Of a stretch of DNA of 64,000 nt, positions 10,703 through 21,945 are shown in pieces; position 1 is the stretch's first letter; every line of letters begins with the position of its first letter. Source of the stretch: Chiridota heheva (Eukaryota; Echinodermata; Holothuroidea; Apodida; Chiridotidae). The DNA is taken from positions 1,468,501 through 1,532,500 of the forward strand of contig JAIGNY010000800.1 in assembly GCA_020152595.1 (NCBI GenBank), in the 5' to 3' direction. The notes beneath the pieces were generated by a model. That model saw nothing but the letters and a program-made list of their open reading frames with translations. It was not told where the DNA came from and searched no databases. Both the position numbers and the translations under genes were made by a program.

Positions 10703-12030
10703 ATAATAATAATAATAATACACATATATTTATAACGCGTCCCTTTGAACTAAATCGTCAGGAGCGCGGAACAGTAAGTAAAGTAAATGATAAGATATAT
10801 GAAACAAATGAAGTATAAAACTAGAAATTTAAAAGCAAAAAATTGAAATACCCAAAATATAAATATGCAATTAATCAATACATAAATCATAGGCTAAACT
10901 AAAGATTAAAAGCTGAACATGCTGAATAAGAAATATAAACAAATGAAGTAAAAACAAATAAAGTAAAAGTACAAATTACTGAAATACCTAAAATAAGTAT
11001 ACACAATGAATCAATACATAAAACAAAGACTAAAGATTATAAGCACATTTAAAAAGGTGGGTTTTCAGTTAAGATTTAAAAACATTGTAACAGTGAATTG
11101 CACGTAATTGAACGGGTAAATTATTCCACAAGGTACAGGCAGCAACAGAATAAGATCTTTGACCAGCAGATTTAGAATTGAATTTTGGTAAAACAAGAGT
11201 TGGAGCAGTTGACTGTCTGGTAAAACGAATTGGGTCCGGATTTATAGACAGATTTATGGGCGAACATGAGAATTTTGAATTTTATTCTAAACTGAATAGG
11301 TAGCCAATGAAGGTTAAACAGAATTAGAGTGATATGGTCGAATTTCGTGCAGGATGAAAGCAGACGAGCAGCATGGTTTTGAATTTTCTGGAGACGTTGA
11401 ATTTGATAATTTGGTAAACCAACAAATAAGCTATTACAAAAATCAAGTCTCGAACTAATAAAAGCATGAACAAGAGTGGCAAACATTGAGAGCGGTATGT
11501 ACTTCTTGACTGAGAAAATGTTACGTAAATGCCAGTAGGCATTTTTACAAACAGTTGCCATGTGGGCATTATATGAGAGACAACTATCGAATATAACCCT
11601 TAAGTTCCTGGCAGAAGTGCTTTTTGAGATGGTGACGCCATCGATATATAGATTTAGATCAGGGACTGGCTTTCGGTGTGATTTTGGATGGAATAGAAGT
11701 AACTCAAGATTTGTCGGCATTGAGCTTGAGCTTGTGGCTAGTCATCCAATTACATATGGTTAGAATACAGGTTTCAAATCTTTTAGTGACAGACAAAATT
11801 TCATCGTTATCATCTAGATTTACTGGCAAGCATAGCTGTATATCATCAGCATAAAAATGATAGTAAAGCCCACATTTTTCAATAAGATCAGCTAAGGGTG
11901 CAGTATAAGCCGTTATCACATGATCTGTCTGCTGATTCCAAACCTTCCACATTAAGAATTTTTGGCCCTTAGACCCCTCCAACCCGACACCCTCGTTTTT
12001 CTCAAAATCAGGGGTAATCCACACCATTCA
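10703..12030 (-). pseudogene. L2/CR1-like LINE fragment (reverse transcriptase), frameshifted
   Basis: Minus strand. A frame ending near 11715 carries the catalytic FYADDIQL motif. After a frameshift, another (to about 11172) carries the thumb region with LDFCNSLFVGLP, QNHAARLL and LHWLPI motifs typical of L2-type elements. The C-terminal TLWNNLP motif follows near 11100, after which there is a stop. The 3' end is a GCGC/GCGTTATAAAT-type hairpin followed by a (TTA)n tail at 10703-10720, as expected for this LINE group. No endonuclease remains, so it is 5'-truncated. Dead copy in a TTF2 intron. Confidence 0.85.
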
Positions 12031-12841
12031 ACCTGAGACTCTTCACAATTCATTGATTAGCAACCGGCTATTGTTACACCATATACAACACAGGGGTAAT
12101 CTATACCTTCTTAACTGACAGCATCTTCATAGTCTATTCACATTTCACTTGTTAGCAACTAGCTACTGTTACACTGTACACAACAGGTCATTCATCTGGG
12201 GCTCAAGCCACATAACTGCTGTTCAGTGAAGCAAATAAGATTAGTCCTTGGCTGAGCCTAAATATAAATAAACATTGTATGTTTTGGGAAGACGTTTTGC
12301 AAACCCATGAATGATTGATGGACCATTCTCCTAAAGAGAGTTATTTCCTCCTGAAATCTGACAGAAATATGAATTCCTTCTTATTTATAATGTCACTGTT
12401 TTGACTCTTAATTTTTCTAGAATTCCCCTTGTCAATGATTGGTCCAATGATTGACCCTTGTTTAACCATCTGTTTTTTTACATTCCATAGAAACTTAATT
12501 CCGCATGCAGTTTTGATGTGAACTTATTTATCGATTTATTATGTGGTAGTCCATCGTTGATTGTTGGTCTCAGTAAAATTGTGGGATGACAGCTTTATGT
12601 CATTTCCGTTTCTGGAATACACAAGATCCCTATTTGTTTGTACATATGCATACATAGCGTTGTGTGTGAAGATTAAATTGTGGTGCATAACGTTATAATG
12701 ATAGAGGAAACTTGTTTTTTCAACATATTTGTTAGAAGAAAAAGTAAAATTAAAGGGAAAGATTAGTAAGATAATACTACAATAGTAGTCACCAGAGAAA
12801 ATTACAATGAGAGAAAAAAGAGGAAGCAAGACGAAAAACAT

Positions 12842-12925
12842 ATGGCCATGTCGGGACTCGAACCCATAACTATTGGTTTGAAAAATAATTTTGAAGCTAT
12901 GGCCCTAACCTCCTGGCCTATACTA
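12842..12925 (-). mobile_element. tRNA-like sequence, probably SINE remnant
   Basis: On the minus strand there is a Pol III A-box-like GGAGGTTAGGGC and a perfect B box GGTTCGAGTCCC about 45 bp downstream. The arms do not fold into a proper cloverleaf and the acceptor stem is not closed, so I call a tRNA-derived SINE head or decayed tRNA, not a working tRNA. Confidence 0.45.
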
Positions 12926-13084
12926 TATGTTGTTAACAATGGAGGTTTTATTTATAATATATTTTGAATAAGAGCCAACAAATCATGCAGCAATTATTTG
13001 AAGTTTCAACTAATCAAATAATATGAATCGATTTGTAATTATTGTATCCATATGACAAATTTGCCTCTTTAGTGTAAAGAGACT

Positions 13085-13583
13085 TTTCAAAGCATACTTT
13101 TTTTTTAAATATTTTTTTTATTGACCTTCTTCATAGTTCTGTATTAGTTGTATAAAACGACTAAAATCAGACTAGTTGTGACATCACATCGTCAGATTCC
13201 TCAAAAGTTATGTATTCTATTATATATTTTCCTGAGATTTTATGGCTTAAAACCATTGGATATATCAGGAAAGTAGTAAAACAGAATTTTAAAGGTAATT
13301 ATAATTTACCACCTGAAGAAAATTTAAGGAAAAATAATTCAAATACTTAAAAGTTCAATTAATTTTCTTCAAAATACATTAACAATTGCTAGGATGTGTG
13401 GATGAGGGCACCAAGAGTAGACTTACTACACCAGTCATTTCTACACAGATGAGACAAGACTTAAAATTTGAATACCTTCTTAATGGAATAAAATATTAAA
13501 GTAGTTTCTTCACGGTTTTGTTTCTTCTTCTGTCCTCTTTCTTATAAGATTATCTTGCTTGACCACTGAACTTATCCTTTAAA
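13085..13583. repeat. Copy of the TTAAAGGATTAGTTC element, right part
   Basis: Matches the copy at 18824-19475 through its right half, and ends GAACTTATCCTTTAAA, an inverted form of the family end. It stops 17 bp before TTF2 exon h, so its end abuts that exon's polypyrimidine tract. Confidence 0.65.
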
Positions 13584-13600
13584 GCGTCTTCTCTCTATAG

Positions 13601-13908
13601 ATCAAAGAAGTTCTTCGTTTCATCGATGAAATCAAAAAGACCGACAAGATCGACAGCGTCAAATCAAAGTGCGTCATCATCTCCCAATGGACGCAAATGC
13701 TGGACGTCATGGAGGTCCATCTTTGGCAATCCGGCGTCCGCTGTCTTAGCATTCGCGGAGACGTTTCTCAAAAAAAAAGGAATGAGGCAGTTGAAGATTT
13801 TAACAACAATCCCAAGGGGCCAAGGGTCATGTTAGTCTCTTTGAAGGCTGGAGGTGTCGGCCTCAATCTGATTGGTGGAAACCACTTGTTTCTCATGGAT
13901 ATGCATTG
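13601..13908 (+). CDS. TTF2: TTF2 exon h (helicase C domain, motifs IV and V)
   Basis: Acceptor 'tctctctatag' and donor CATTG|GTAAGT; phase 0 in, two bases out. It encodes CVIISQWTQMLDVMEVHL, then a RNEAVEDFN helix, then motif V AGGVGLNLIGGNHLFLMDMH. All three line up with the vertebrate TTF2 C-terminal RecA domain. This is the largest and best-conserved exon visible. Confidence 0.95.
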
Positions 13909-14079
13909 GTAAGTTTGAACGGGTGACTATTTATTTGGCGAATGCATATTTTCCAGTACACTAAATTTTCAATGGATAGTGGGTGGGTATGTGCGTTCAT
14001 CTTGCTGGTGAAGAAAGCGTTAAAAATTTTTATTCGTTTAAAGGAGATATTAATATTAACATTGTAGCATTTACAGCTA

Positions 14080-14940
14080 CTGCAGAATATTGCAGCAAGA
14101 CTCTTTCTTAACACTCACCAAGAACCATGACCACATTACTCCAGTTCTGAGAGATTTGTACTGGTTGCCAGTTGAAGAAAGAATTATATATAAACTAGGG
14201 CTACTTGTGTATAAATCTCTTTGCAACAGTGTCCCACAATACCTATCTGAATGTGTTGAACTGTACTTTCTAAATGAGATGGTCTTCAGTCATTTAAAAC
14301 ACTGTTAGAGAGAGTTCTCAAATACTTCTGGGGAGACAATTGTTTTGCTTATCCTCTGCTAGAGTCTGGAATAGTTTTCCAATACAGGTACGATCTGTAG
14401 AGGTGCAGTGGTTAAGGAGTCATGCTTATATTCTAAAGGTACCGGGTTTGATTCCCGTCGTGAGCGCTGCATCGTGTCCTTGAGCAAGACACTTTACTCT
14501 ACTTGCTTCATTCATTCAGTCCACTCAGCTGTAAAATGAGTACCAGCACTGCTGGGGAGTTAATCTCCTTGTCCTTGAGCAAGACACTTTACTCTACTTG
14601 CTTCATTCATTCAGTCCACTCAGCTGTAAAATGAGTACCAGCACTGCTGGGGAGTTAATCTGCTATGGACTGGCATCCCGTCCAGGGGAGTCATGTACTC
14701 TCATCTGTTTGCACCATGAAAACCAGGGATAAGCACTGGCTCCATAAGCCTCATGGCTCAGATGGATTTATCTTTTAAAACTTAAGAGGTATGATCTGGA
14801 GACTTTTTAATAGGTTTTTGTACTGTAACTCTTACAATATCATTGAACTGTTGTTGCTTGCTTGTATGCAAAGCGCCCTGAGCTTCATTTATACCAGCGC
14901 TTTACAAAAAACACTGATTGATTCATTGATTGATAATATT
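14080..14940 (+). pseudogene. L2/CR1-like LINE, C-terminal and 3' end, split by a SINE
   Basis: Encodes the reverse transcriptase C-terminal motifs LQNIAARL, DHITPVLRDLYWLPVEERI and LLVYKSL, then a decayed RVWNSFP motif at about 14365. The SINE at 14401-14788 interrupts it here, after which the LINE resumes. Its 3' end has AAGCGCCCTGAGC...GCGCTTTACAAA, a terminal hairpin, followed by an (ATTG)n tail to about 14940. It is the same general group as the minus-strand copy at 10.7-12.0 kb. Confidence 0.8.
14401..14788 (+). mobile_element. tRNA-derived SINE with an internal 95-bp duplication
   Basis: Begins GTGCAGTGGTTAAGGAGTCA with a B box GGTTTGATTCC 46 bp on. The second copy at 19666-19878 is colinear. 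Flanks are imperfect target duplications: GTACGATCTGTAG (14388-14400) and GTATGATCTGGAG (14789-14801). The block starting GTCCTTGAGCAAGACACTTT occurs twice in tandem (14476 and 14571), so this copy is longer than the other. Confidence 0.85.
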
Positions 14941-15424
14941 TGCATAAAATTGACTGAAATGAGACTTGTAGTGACATCACAACCATACATTCCTCAAAAA
15001 AATTTGTAAATTAGATACAGATTCTAGTGAAGTAACTATGATTTATCATTTGAAAACATTTTACAATTGTATTTTCAAATATATTAGCAAGAGCATTTTG
15101 ATTGGTTGTCAGGGAAATATGTTTGAAATTGTTATGGAAGTGAGGGTATTATGTCATTTTTTTACAGAGGACTTTAGAGAGGACATATAAAGGAATAGAA
15201 AAACTGGTGATACTAGTTTCTAAAATTATCACAAAGATCTTGAGATCAACAATTACATCAAAAAGTGTTGAAAAAGGATAAAATATTACTATCTTTTTTT
15301 TGTTCTGAAAGTAAATGTTTTTCAACACTTGTAAGCTAAACTACTGTATTATATAATGCAAAATGGACAAGTTAGCTAATCTTGCCCTTCTCTAATTCAT
15401 AGACTTCTTGGAATCTTGAGACAA

Positions 15425-15916
15425 ATAACGAACTCCACTCGATTAAGTCCAAAGTTGTAATCAACTCCCCTTACACAGTCACCACCGCAGAGAAGTTGTT
15501 GTTTTCACCCTTTATCTTGGTCATTCCTTTATCACCCTTTCCTACCTCTTATCAAGCTCCCCAAACCTTTTTCCTCACCCACAATATTGAAGGTTTGAAC
15601 AATCATATCCTCTAGACCTTCCTCTTATGCTTCAAATTTCAGATCCGCTCTCACTCCCTCCATCTCTATCTCAGATTTCTTTAAGAAAAATCCTCCTCAA
15701 ACATTAGTTTCTTCCGTAACAGCAACTTATTTCACTTGTTTTAATTTTACTCAATCCTCCCTATTCTCTCTACCTTCTTCCTCCTTCTCCTAACCCTCCC
15801 TATTCTTCTCTTCAAATTCATTTTCTTTACCCTATCTTTATTCTTGCACCGTGATTTTTAATATTTTCTTGACACATTTCACTGTCGCAGTGCCGTTAAA
15901 CCTCAACAAACAAACT
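15425..15916 (+). mobile_element. 3' end of a second I-like LINE family
   Basis: Matches the copy at 59285-59862 from 'ccaaagt' near 15450 to the end GTTAAACCTCAACAAACAAAC. It is pyrimidine-rich with multiple stops. The end motif resembles that of the first LINE family (GTTAAGCCCTCATCAAACAA), so the two families are probably related. It ends 18 bp before TTF2 exon i. Confidence 0.75.
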
Positions 15917-15934
15917 ATCTGTCCATCTTAACAG

Positions 15935-16093
15935 GAATCCTGCTCTGGAGGACCAAGCATGTGATCGTGTGTATCGCGTCGGTCAAAGCAAAGATGTTCA
16001 CATTCATAAATTTATATGTAAGGACACCATCGAAGAGCGAATCCAGACACTACAGCAAAAGAAGACACAACTGGCTAAAGACGTCTTATCGGG
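15935..16093 (+). CDS. TTF2: TTF2 exon i (motif VI, arginine finger)
   Basis: Acceptor 'tccatcttaacag' and donor GGG|GTATGT. It encodes [23 protein letters not shown]2 motif VI with the arginine finger, then a [11 protein letters not shown] segment and LAKDVLSG, all colinear with the end of vertebrate TTF2. One base completes the Trp codon from exon h; two bases carry to exon j. Confidence 0.95.
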
Positions 16094-16744
16094 GTATGTA
16101 AACAACCATCTTACATGCTGTCCCTCTCTTTCCATTTGCACCTTACTTGAAGGTATATGGACAGGTAAATATTTCATATTCACCAGGCAGTTTCAATTCT
16201 GAAAAGAGCAGTCTTTAAATTACGACAATAACACCTGTAGTTTTCAAGTTATGATGCATCAAAGTTTGAAGAATGTTTAATGAATGCAAAAGTTGTGATC
16301 TCTGAAAGAGAAGACAGCTCAAAATCTTTAATGTATTTCTTTAAAATTCTGTTTGTAATTTCATTCACTGAAATCAGTAGTTTTTTCCTGCTGCTAAATT
16401 TTGATAGATCTGTAATTTCATTCACAGAAATTAGTAGTTTTTTCTCCTGCTAAATTTTATAGAGGGGGTATGATGGAAATTCAAAATCTCTTTGGTCTTA
16501 TTCAACTGCTTCCATTCAGAGAAGAATGGTGAAGAATTGAAAGACAATAAGTTGACATCAGGAAATTCAAAGGTTTTCTTGTTGTGATGTCACAAAATTA
16601 CAATAAAATTTGCATGATTTATTATAATAAGGCTCTATAATTTAAAAGGCTGTAAAATTGTCAATTTTTAAGCAATTTTGGATGGAGTGGGAGGATGTAT
16701 CAGGGTGATACCTGTCAAGTTTCAGCATACAGTATATTTTTTTC

Positions 16745-17135
16745 CAAGTAAAGGATTAGTTCAGGGGTCAAGCAAGTCGTATATGAAAAAGGACTTGAAA
16801 AAGACAAAATGGTGAAGAAAGCATTAAAAAATCATATTCCGTTTAGTGAGATATTTAAGTTTAAAGTTTGGTATCATTTGTGTAGAAACTACTGATTTCA
16901 TACTAGTTGTGATGTCACAGCCTCATATTCCTCAAAGTCTTTATGTATTCTATCATATTTTGTCCTGCGATTGTGTGGCTTAAAAACCATTGGATTTGTC
17001 AGGAAAGTAGTAAAACAAAATCTAGTAAGGATAGTTATAATTTTCTACCTGAAAAAAGTTAATTCAAATAGCAAAATTGTTAAAAAAGTTTTCTTTAAAG
17101 CACCAACAGTTCATAGTAGACTTACTACACCATTA
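16745..17135. repeat. Copy of the TTAAAGGATTAGTTC element, left part
   Basis: Starts TAAAGGATTAGTTCAGGGGT and matches the 18.8-kb copy through 'cctcatattcctcaaagtct' and the 'aaaccattggat' region, to about 17130. It lies in the last TTF2 intron. Confidence 0.65.
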
Positions 17136-17477
17136 GTGTGTGTGTGTAAGGGGGTGACTTGAAGCTTGAAACTTTCTTCCCCCTCCCCCACACACACTCC
17201 ACTAAAACATGTGATTTAGATCACTTTACTGTATTTTAAATTAGCATTATTAGCCAATTAATTTACTCAGCTAGGAAAAACTATTACTTAATTATACCTG
17301 TCTTGCACTTAATTGTTTATTTACGATGTCATTGGGTTGCTTCGATGAATCTAGCTTCATTTTTACCTTGCCTTTCTTGCCTTGAATGCACCATCCATTG
17401 CCTTAAATAAAAAGACCCATAAAAACATGTATTGTACGATATGGTCAAACTGATGTATGGTTTTCTTTTTATTCCAG

Positions 17478-17535
17478 ATCTAAAGAGAAGACTAAGAAGC
17501 TATCGATGGATGATTACGGCTATTATTTGGTTTAA
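17478..17535 (+). CDS. TTF2: TTF2 last exon (stop at 17533-17535)
   Basis: Acceptor 'ttttattccag'. Completing the carried codon gives GSKEKTKKLSMDDYGYYLV and then TAA. The vertebrate protein ends in a comparable short tail (a KLTLADLRVLFGI-type end after LSGSG), with the KLSMDDYGYYL residues in the same place. No convincing polyadenylation signal was seen close downstream; an AATAAA at 18105 lies inside a repeat. Confidence 0.88.
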
Positions 17536-17904
17536 CTAAACATGAGAGTCTCGGGGTGTGTAATTATACAATGGTAGTTTAGAAGAGAAAACTATCGCAA
17601 TGTGTGTGCTTCTATAGTTTACTCATATTTTAGTTTTCTTGGTTCTTGATCTTTTGATGGTATGGTAGGGTGAATCCATTCTGTTCATGGATTAAGTTCT
17701 AATTGTTTTGTTTACGCTTGTTTAACTGTAAGTTTGCAAAACATTCTTGCAGTGAATTGTGGGTTATGATGACCTCAGATGTCAAAGGTCATACAAAAGT
17801 CAGTCAAACATTCCTAGCCTGTTCCCACTAGTGGAACTTGAGGCACCAGGAATCCACACTACAAATTTCATTGTCAATTCTATGTTCATATCAGTGTCTT
17901 CAAA

Positions 17905-18314
17905 CAGGGCTCCCGGTAAACCTTTAAAAACCTTTATTGACAAATTGAACCTTTATTTCTTTCAAAATAACCTTTAAAAACCTTCATTTTCAAAGTTGAG
18001 TAAGGTAAATGATTCGAGTGCCAAGGTTTTAGCTTCATTGGTAAGTATACACATCCATTTAATAGCATATCTGTTCTCGACACACATTTAAAAAGTAGGA
18101 CCAAAATAAAATGTCCAACTTCACGTGAGTAATGGACTTTTGGCGCCACCAACTGCCTTTTGCCCCAGAATATGCTCATTGTATGAAAATTTATACCATG
18201 AGTTAACCTTTATAAACCTTTTTATTTAAATCCAAAACCTTTAAAAACCTTTATTTTAACTTTTCCAACCTTTAGAAAAACCTTTATTTAAAAAAAGAGT
18301 CACTGGGAGACCTG
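17905..18314. mobile_element. ~410-bp non-autonomous element with inverted ends (hAT-like)
   Basis: Left end CAGGGCTCCCGGTAAACC and right end GTCACTGGGAGACCTG are imperfect inverted copies (CAGG-CTCCC-GT). The body is dominated by repeats of AACCTTTAAAAACCTTTATT. The eight flanking bases do not match on the two sides, so the insertion is old or the boundaries are slightly off. Confidence 0.5.
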
Positions 18315-18823
18315 AATAATACATTGCTGGTGCTTATCAGTCCGAGGTTGTATGTTCTTTGTTAGTTGTTGTCTGAAGTGAGGAATCATGGGAAATCAAG
18401 TAGGAACACATCCTGATTTGATGTCAGCAATCTGAATTATGTGCTCATCTAGTGGAAAGAATTATATGTTCTTTGAATTTTGTAAAGAAACTCCTTCACT
18501 CTGTTTTTCTGAAAAGTTTAAATGAGATATTAACCCTTTTACAAAGATCAATGAACTGGAAAATACTTTATATGAAGGGCAATTGATGATGATGTTGTAT
18601 ATGCTATAGCAATCACTTAGTAAAGTCCGTAAACCATTGATGGCCAGGTCCTCAGCCTGGTAAAAGACTGCGATTGCCAAAGGTTATCAGTACTATTACA
18701 TGTAAGAAAATTATGGCAATATACTAGTGAGGAATCATGGAAAATTAAGAAGGAATTAATTTGTCTATCTTTTATAAAAGAGGACTTTAAAAGAAACTGA
18801 AGCAAGCAAAATCTTATTCTGTT

Positions 18824-19475
18824 TTAAAGGATTAGTTTAGGGGTCAAGCAAGTCTATCTTTTTATAAAAGAAACAAAATGGTGAAGACATATTCCTTTAA
18901 GGAGATAAAGTTTTAAAAAAAAATTGGTGAAGTAAGTCCACTATGGAAAAAATCTTATTTTTTTTGTTAATGTATTTTAAAGAAAGTTTATTTAATTTTC
19001 TCACTATTTAAAATATTTTTCCTTGAACAGGTGGTTTATTATAAGTTTAAAGCTTGGAAATCAGAAATCAGACTGTGATGTCATAGCCTCAGATTCCTCA
19101 AAAGTCTTTATGTATTCTATCATATTTTGTTTTTGATTTTGTGGCGTAAAAACCATTGTTTTTCACAAAAGTAGTGAAACACAATCTTGTAAGGATAATT
19201 ATAATTTACCACCTGAAGAAAGTTAGAGGAAAATAATTGAAATAGGAACAAAATTAAATATATACATTTTTTAAATACATTAACAAGTTTTTAAGAATGT
19301 GAGGATAAGGGTGCCAATTATCCATAGTAGACTTACTACGCCAGTCATTTCTACAAAGATAAGACAGAGCTTTAAACATGAATATCCCTTAATGGAATAA
19401 GATATGGAGGTACTTTCTTCACCATTTTGTTTCTATTGAAGTCCTCTTTCAAATAAGATTGCTTGACCACTAACA
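18824..19475. mobile_element. Most complete copy of the TTAAAGGATTAGTTC element
   Basis: Starts TAAAGGATTAGTTTAGGGGT and ends with the inverted AGATTGCTTGACCACT. Internal halves are partly complementary (the 'aacaaaatggtgaag' motif near the left end against 'cttcaccattttgtt' near the right). This suggests a long-inverted-repeat MITE. Other copies are at 1-164, 860-1740, 13085-13583 and 16745-17135. No coding capacity seen. Confidence 0.6.
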
Positions 19476-19665
19476 GACAGTCTCTTCTGGTTTGCTTGTC
19501 AAAGTAAGTAACCATTTAAGCATTTCTTGTATGTGAAAAGAAAAACTGCATTTCTGATGTAGTTCATCCCATTCCAGTACAGTGCCATAACAATAGAAAT
19601 ATTCATCTGCAAAGAGTACATGATGACTTCTGGGTTCCTAATTTGCTTAAAAGTGCAGAAGATCT

Positions 19666-19878
19666 TGAGATGTGCAGTGGACCAGTGGTTAAGGAGTCAT
19701 GCTTGTATGCGAAAGGCACCGGGTTTGATTCCCACCGCGAGCCCTGCATTGTGTTACTCTGCTTGCTCTGGTTCACCCAGCTGTAAAATGAGTACCAGCA
19801 CTGCTGGGGAGGTGACTCTCATCCACCTATGCCATTGCACCAGGGATGATGGGCCTTTATGGCTCGAGTATGGATTTA
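19666..19878 (+). mobile_element. tRNA-derived SINE with exact target duplication
   Basis: Colinear with the SINE at 14401 (same start, B box GGTTTGATTCC, and AAAATGAGTACCAGCACTGC) but without the internal duplication. It is flanked by an exact 11-bp repeat GCAGAAGATCT at 19655-19665 and 19879-19889, which marks its insertion ends. Reading frames on both strands here are not genes. Confidence 0.88.
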
Positions 19879-20371
19879 GCAGAAGATCTGAGGTGTCTTT
19901 GACAGTACCACCGACAAGGGAGGGTGGGTAAGGGGGTGTCATTGTCACCCGAGGTGCTAGGGATCCAGGTTGCAGGGGCCGTAAAATTTAAGAAAAAGAA
20001 TCACATTCAAAAGATATCCTTTACAGTCTGTGCCCTTTGGTTATGAAATGAGCCAATATATCCACGATTGGTTCTCTGTGACTCTAGTCTTGGAGTAGGA
20101 CGATCCTTAAGGAAAGTGATATATTGCCCCACAAACAAAGAGGTCTTAAAGCCTAAGCCTCACCTTAACCTGTTAGGGTGAGGTTGGTTCTGTTTCAAAA
20201 CCTCTTTGTACGTTGGGCAATATATCACTTTTTGATCCTTAAGTAAATCTGAAATGTAGCTTACAGTTTGTGAAGAGCTTTGTAGACCATAAAGAGGACT
20301 GAATTGCATGCACTTTATGGGGAGTAAGTGCAGATTGATGTAATCAGCTGTAATGTAGTTACCCAGAGTAC

Positions 20372-20440
20372 ATCTTTGGCTCAGTGGTAGAGCATCTGCC
20401 TTTCCACCGTGAGGCCCCGGGTTCAATCCTGGGTTGGGTC
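20372..20440 (+). mobile_element. tRNA-like sequence (SINE head or tRNA pseudogene)
   Basis: TGGCTCAGTGGTAGAGCA is a near-perfect A box region and GGTTCAATCC a B box, with spacing suited to a tRNA. The middle (CTGCCTTTCCACCGTGAG) does not form an anticodon stem and the acceptor stem does not close. Resembles a decayed Gly- or Ala-type tRNA. Confidence 0.5.
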
Positions 20441-20594
20441 ATACCAAAGACTTTCAAAATGGGACCTGTTGCTTCTTTGTCTTCTGTCGAAGGAGGCAGA
20501 GCGTGGTAATAATGTGGTTGATAGAATAGAACTTAATAGAATAGAACTTGATAGAATAGAACTTGATAGATTAAACTTGTCGCGCCATAAGGTC

Positions 20595-20741
20595 TATCGC
20601 AAATAGAAATCGCAGTGCATGATGAGATAGAATAGGGGGCAAAAGTACGGGCGTTGTGTAAATGAACATTTGTGCACGCTCGCGCCTGCACTTTGCGCCC
20701 CTTGTCTATCCCATCTTGCATTGCGATTTCTATTTGCGATA
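20595..20741. mobile_element. 147-bp MITE with ~50-bp inverted repeats
   Basis: The ends TATCGCAAATAGAAATCGCA and TGCGATTTCTATTTGCGATA are exact inverted copies, and pairing continues inwards to about 50 bp per arm with a GC-richer centre. AGGTC flanks both sides (20590-20594 and 20742-20746), a possible 5-bp target duplication. A short 15-bp repeat (GATAGAATAGAACTT) precedes it. Confidence 0.75.
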
Positions 20742-20759
20742 AGGTCTATTAATGAGGGA

Positions 20760-21945
20760 TTTCATCACGTAATTAACTTATCTGGAAGCAATTTTGCAAG
20801 GAAAGCGTTGATGGGTTTCATGCAAAGCTCAGTTGCATGCTAACCTACTTAGTCAGGATGTTGTATTTTACTGTGCACTTTTTTGTTTGCATTTTAACGT
20901 TTTATATACACAGAAGCCATCTGAGTTTATTATATCACAGCCACATACCAACAAACTAGTGTGAACTGTAGGTTACATAAAGTAGGATGCCATTGCATGC
21001 TGGGAAGCCAAACCTAGGGAGGGACCAGGATCAGATGGGAAAGATGGTGGAAGCGTCTTTTTATTGAGACACTGTGTGGTGGAATGCCCCCATGGGGTGG
21101 GAATTTTCACAACCAATTGCAGTTATTTTGTTTGCTTCCAATTTTTTCTTCATATTTTCCTAACGATGTTTATATATTCACCGCCATTACATGGAGTGGG
21201 CATAATTATCTTACTGATATAAAAAAATAATTTTATATCGCTGTGGGACGTATGACGCCCTGTGGGACGTATGACGCCCTGTGGACAGCAGAAAACAACA
21301 TCAGGATCAGATGGAAAGAAAACGCTGGGACATAGGATGCCATTTTATTGGGACATAAGTGTGAGATGCCATTTTTATAATTGACCGGACATTTATCAGT
21401 GCAACCAATTTGCTACAGCAAAGCCATCATTGTTTAATTATCTTATAAAAAAATAACTTTTATATAACAGAAACATCTAAATGCAATCAATGGCAAGCGC
21501 ATAATTATCTTACAAAAATAATTTTATATAACAACATGCAAACAGCTAATTAAGTGTAGAGGACAGTATTCTTGCCGATAGAATGGCGATGTAAACAAAG
21601 TCACAAATGATTTCTTGAAGTCAGCTGAAAGACCCTTATTAATCGCATGCTTAACATAGTCCTGTGGACTTGGGAACGGTGTTGGTTTGTATGGATGGTT
21701 GGCTTTGTGAAGCTTATTGAGACCGCTGTGCCTTGTAATCGCTATACAAGCACCTGACATTGTTATTGTTAAGATCAAAGTTATAGAATAATGGTATTTA
21801 TTATATATTCAAACTCCATGAATGTCTTTGTGTATTTTATTGAAATATTATCGTCTTTTATAAGCACTGACAAAGAAAAGCTCTGTCATACAGTGTGGAT
21901 GTCTGTCTTGCTACTTGAGGGGAATTTTTAAATAACACAACCTAA
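20760..21945. other. Intergenic stretch, no gene seen
   Basis: No reading frame with recognisable motifs. Contains a direct repeat CTGTGGGACGTATGACGCC (twice near 21240-21280) and short GGATGCCATTTT motifs that resemble units of the 24-bp minisatellites at 46 and 56 kb. Confidence 0.4.

Noticed and set aside
12842..12925. Functional tRNA gene on the minus strand
   Set aside because: B box is perfect, but the cloverleaf cannot be formed; classed as a SINE-like remnant.
20372..20440. Functional tRNA gene
   Set aside because: A and B boxes are good, but anticodon and acceptor stems do not pair.
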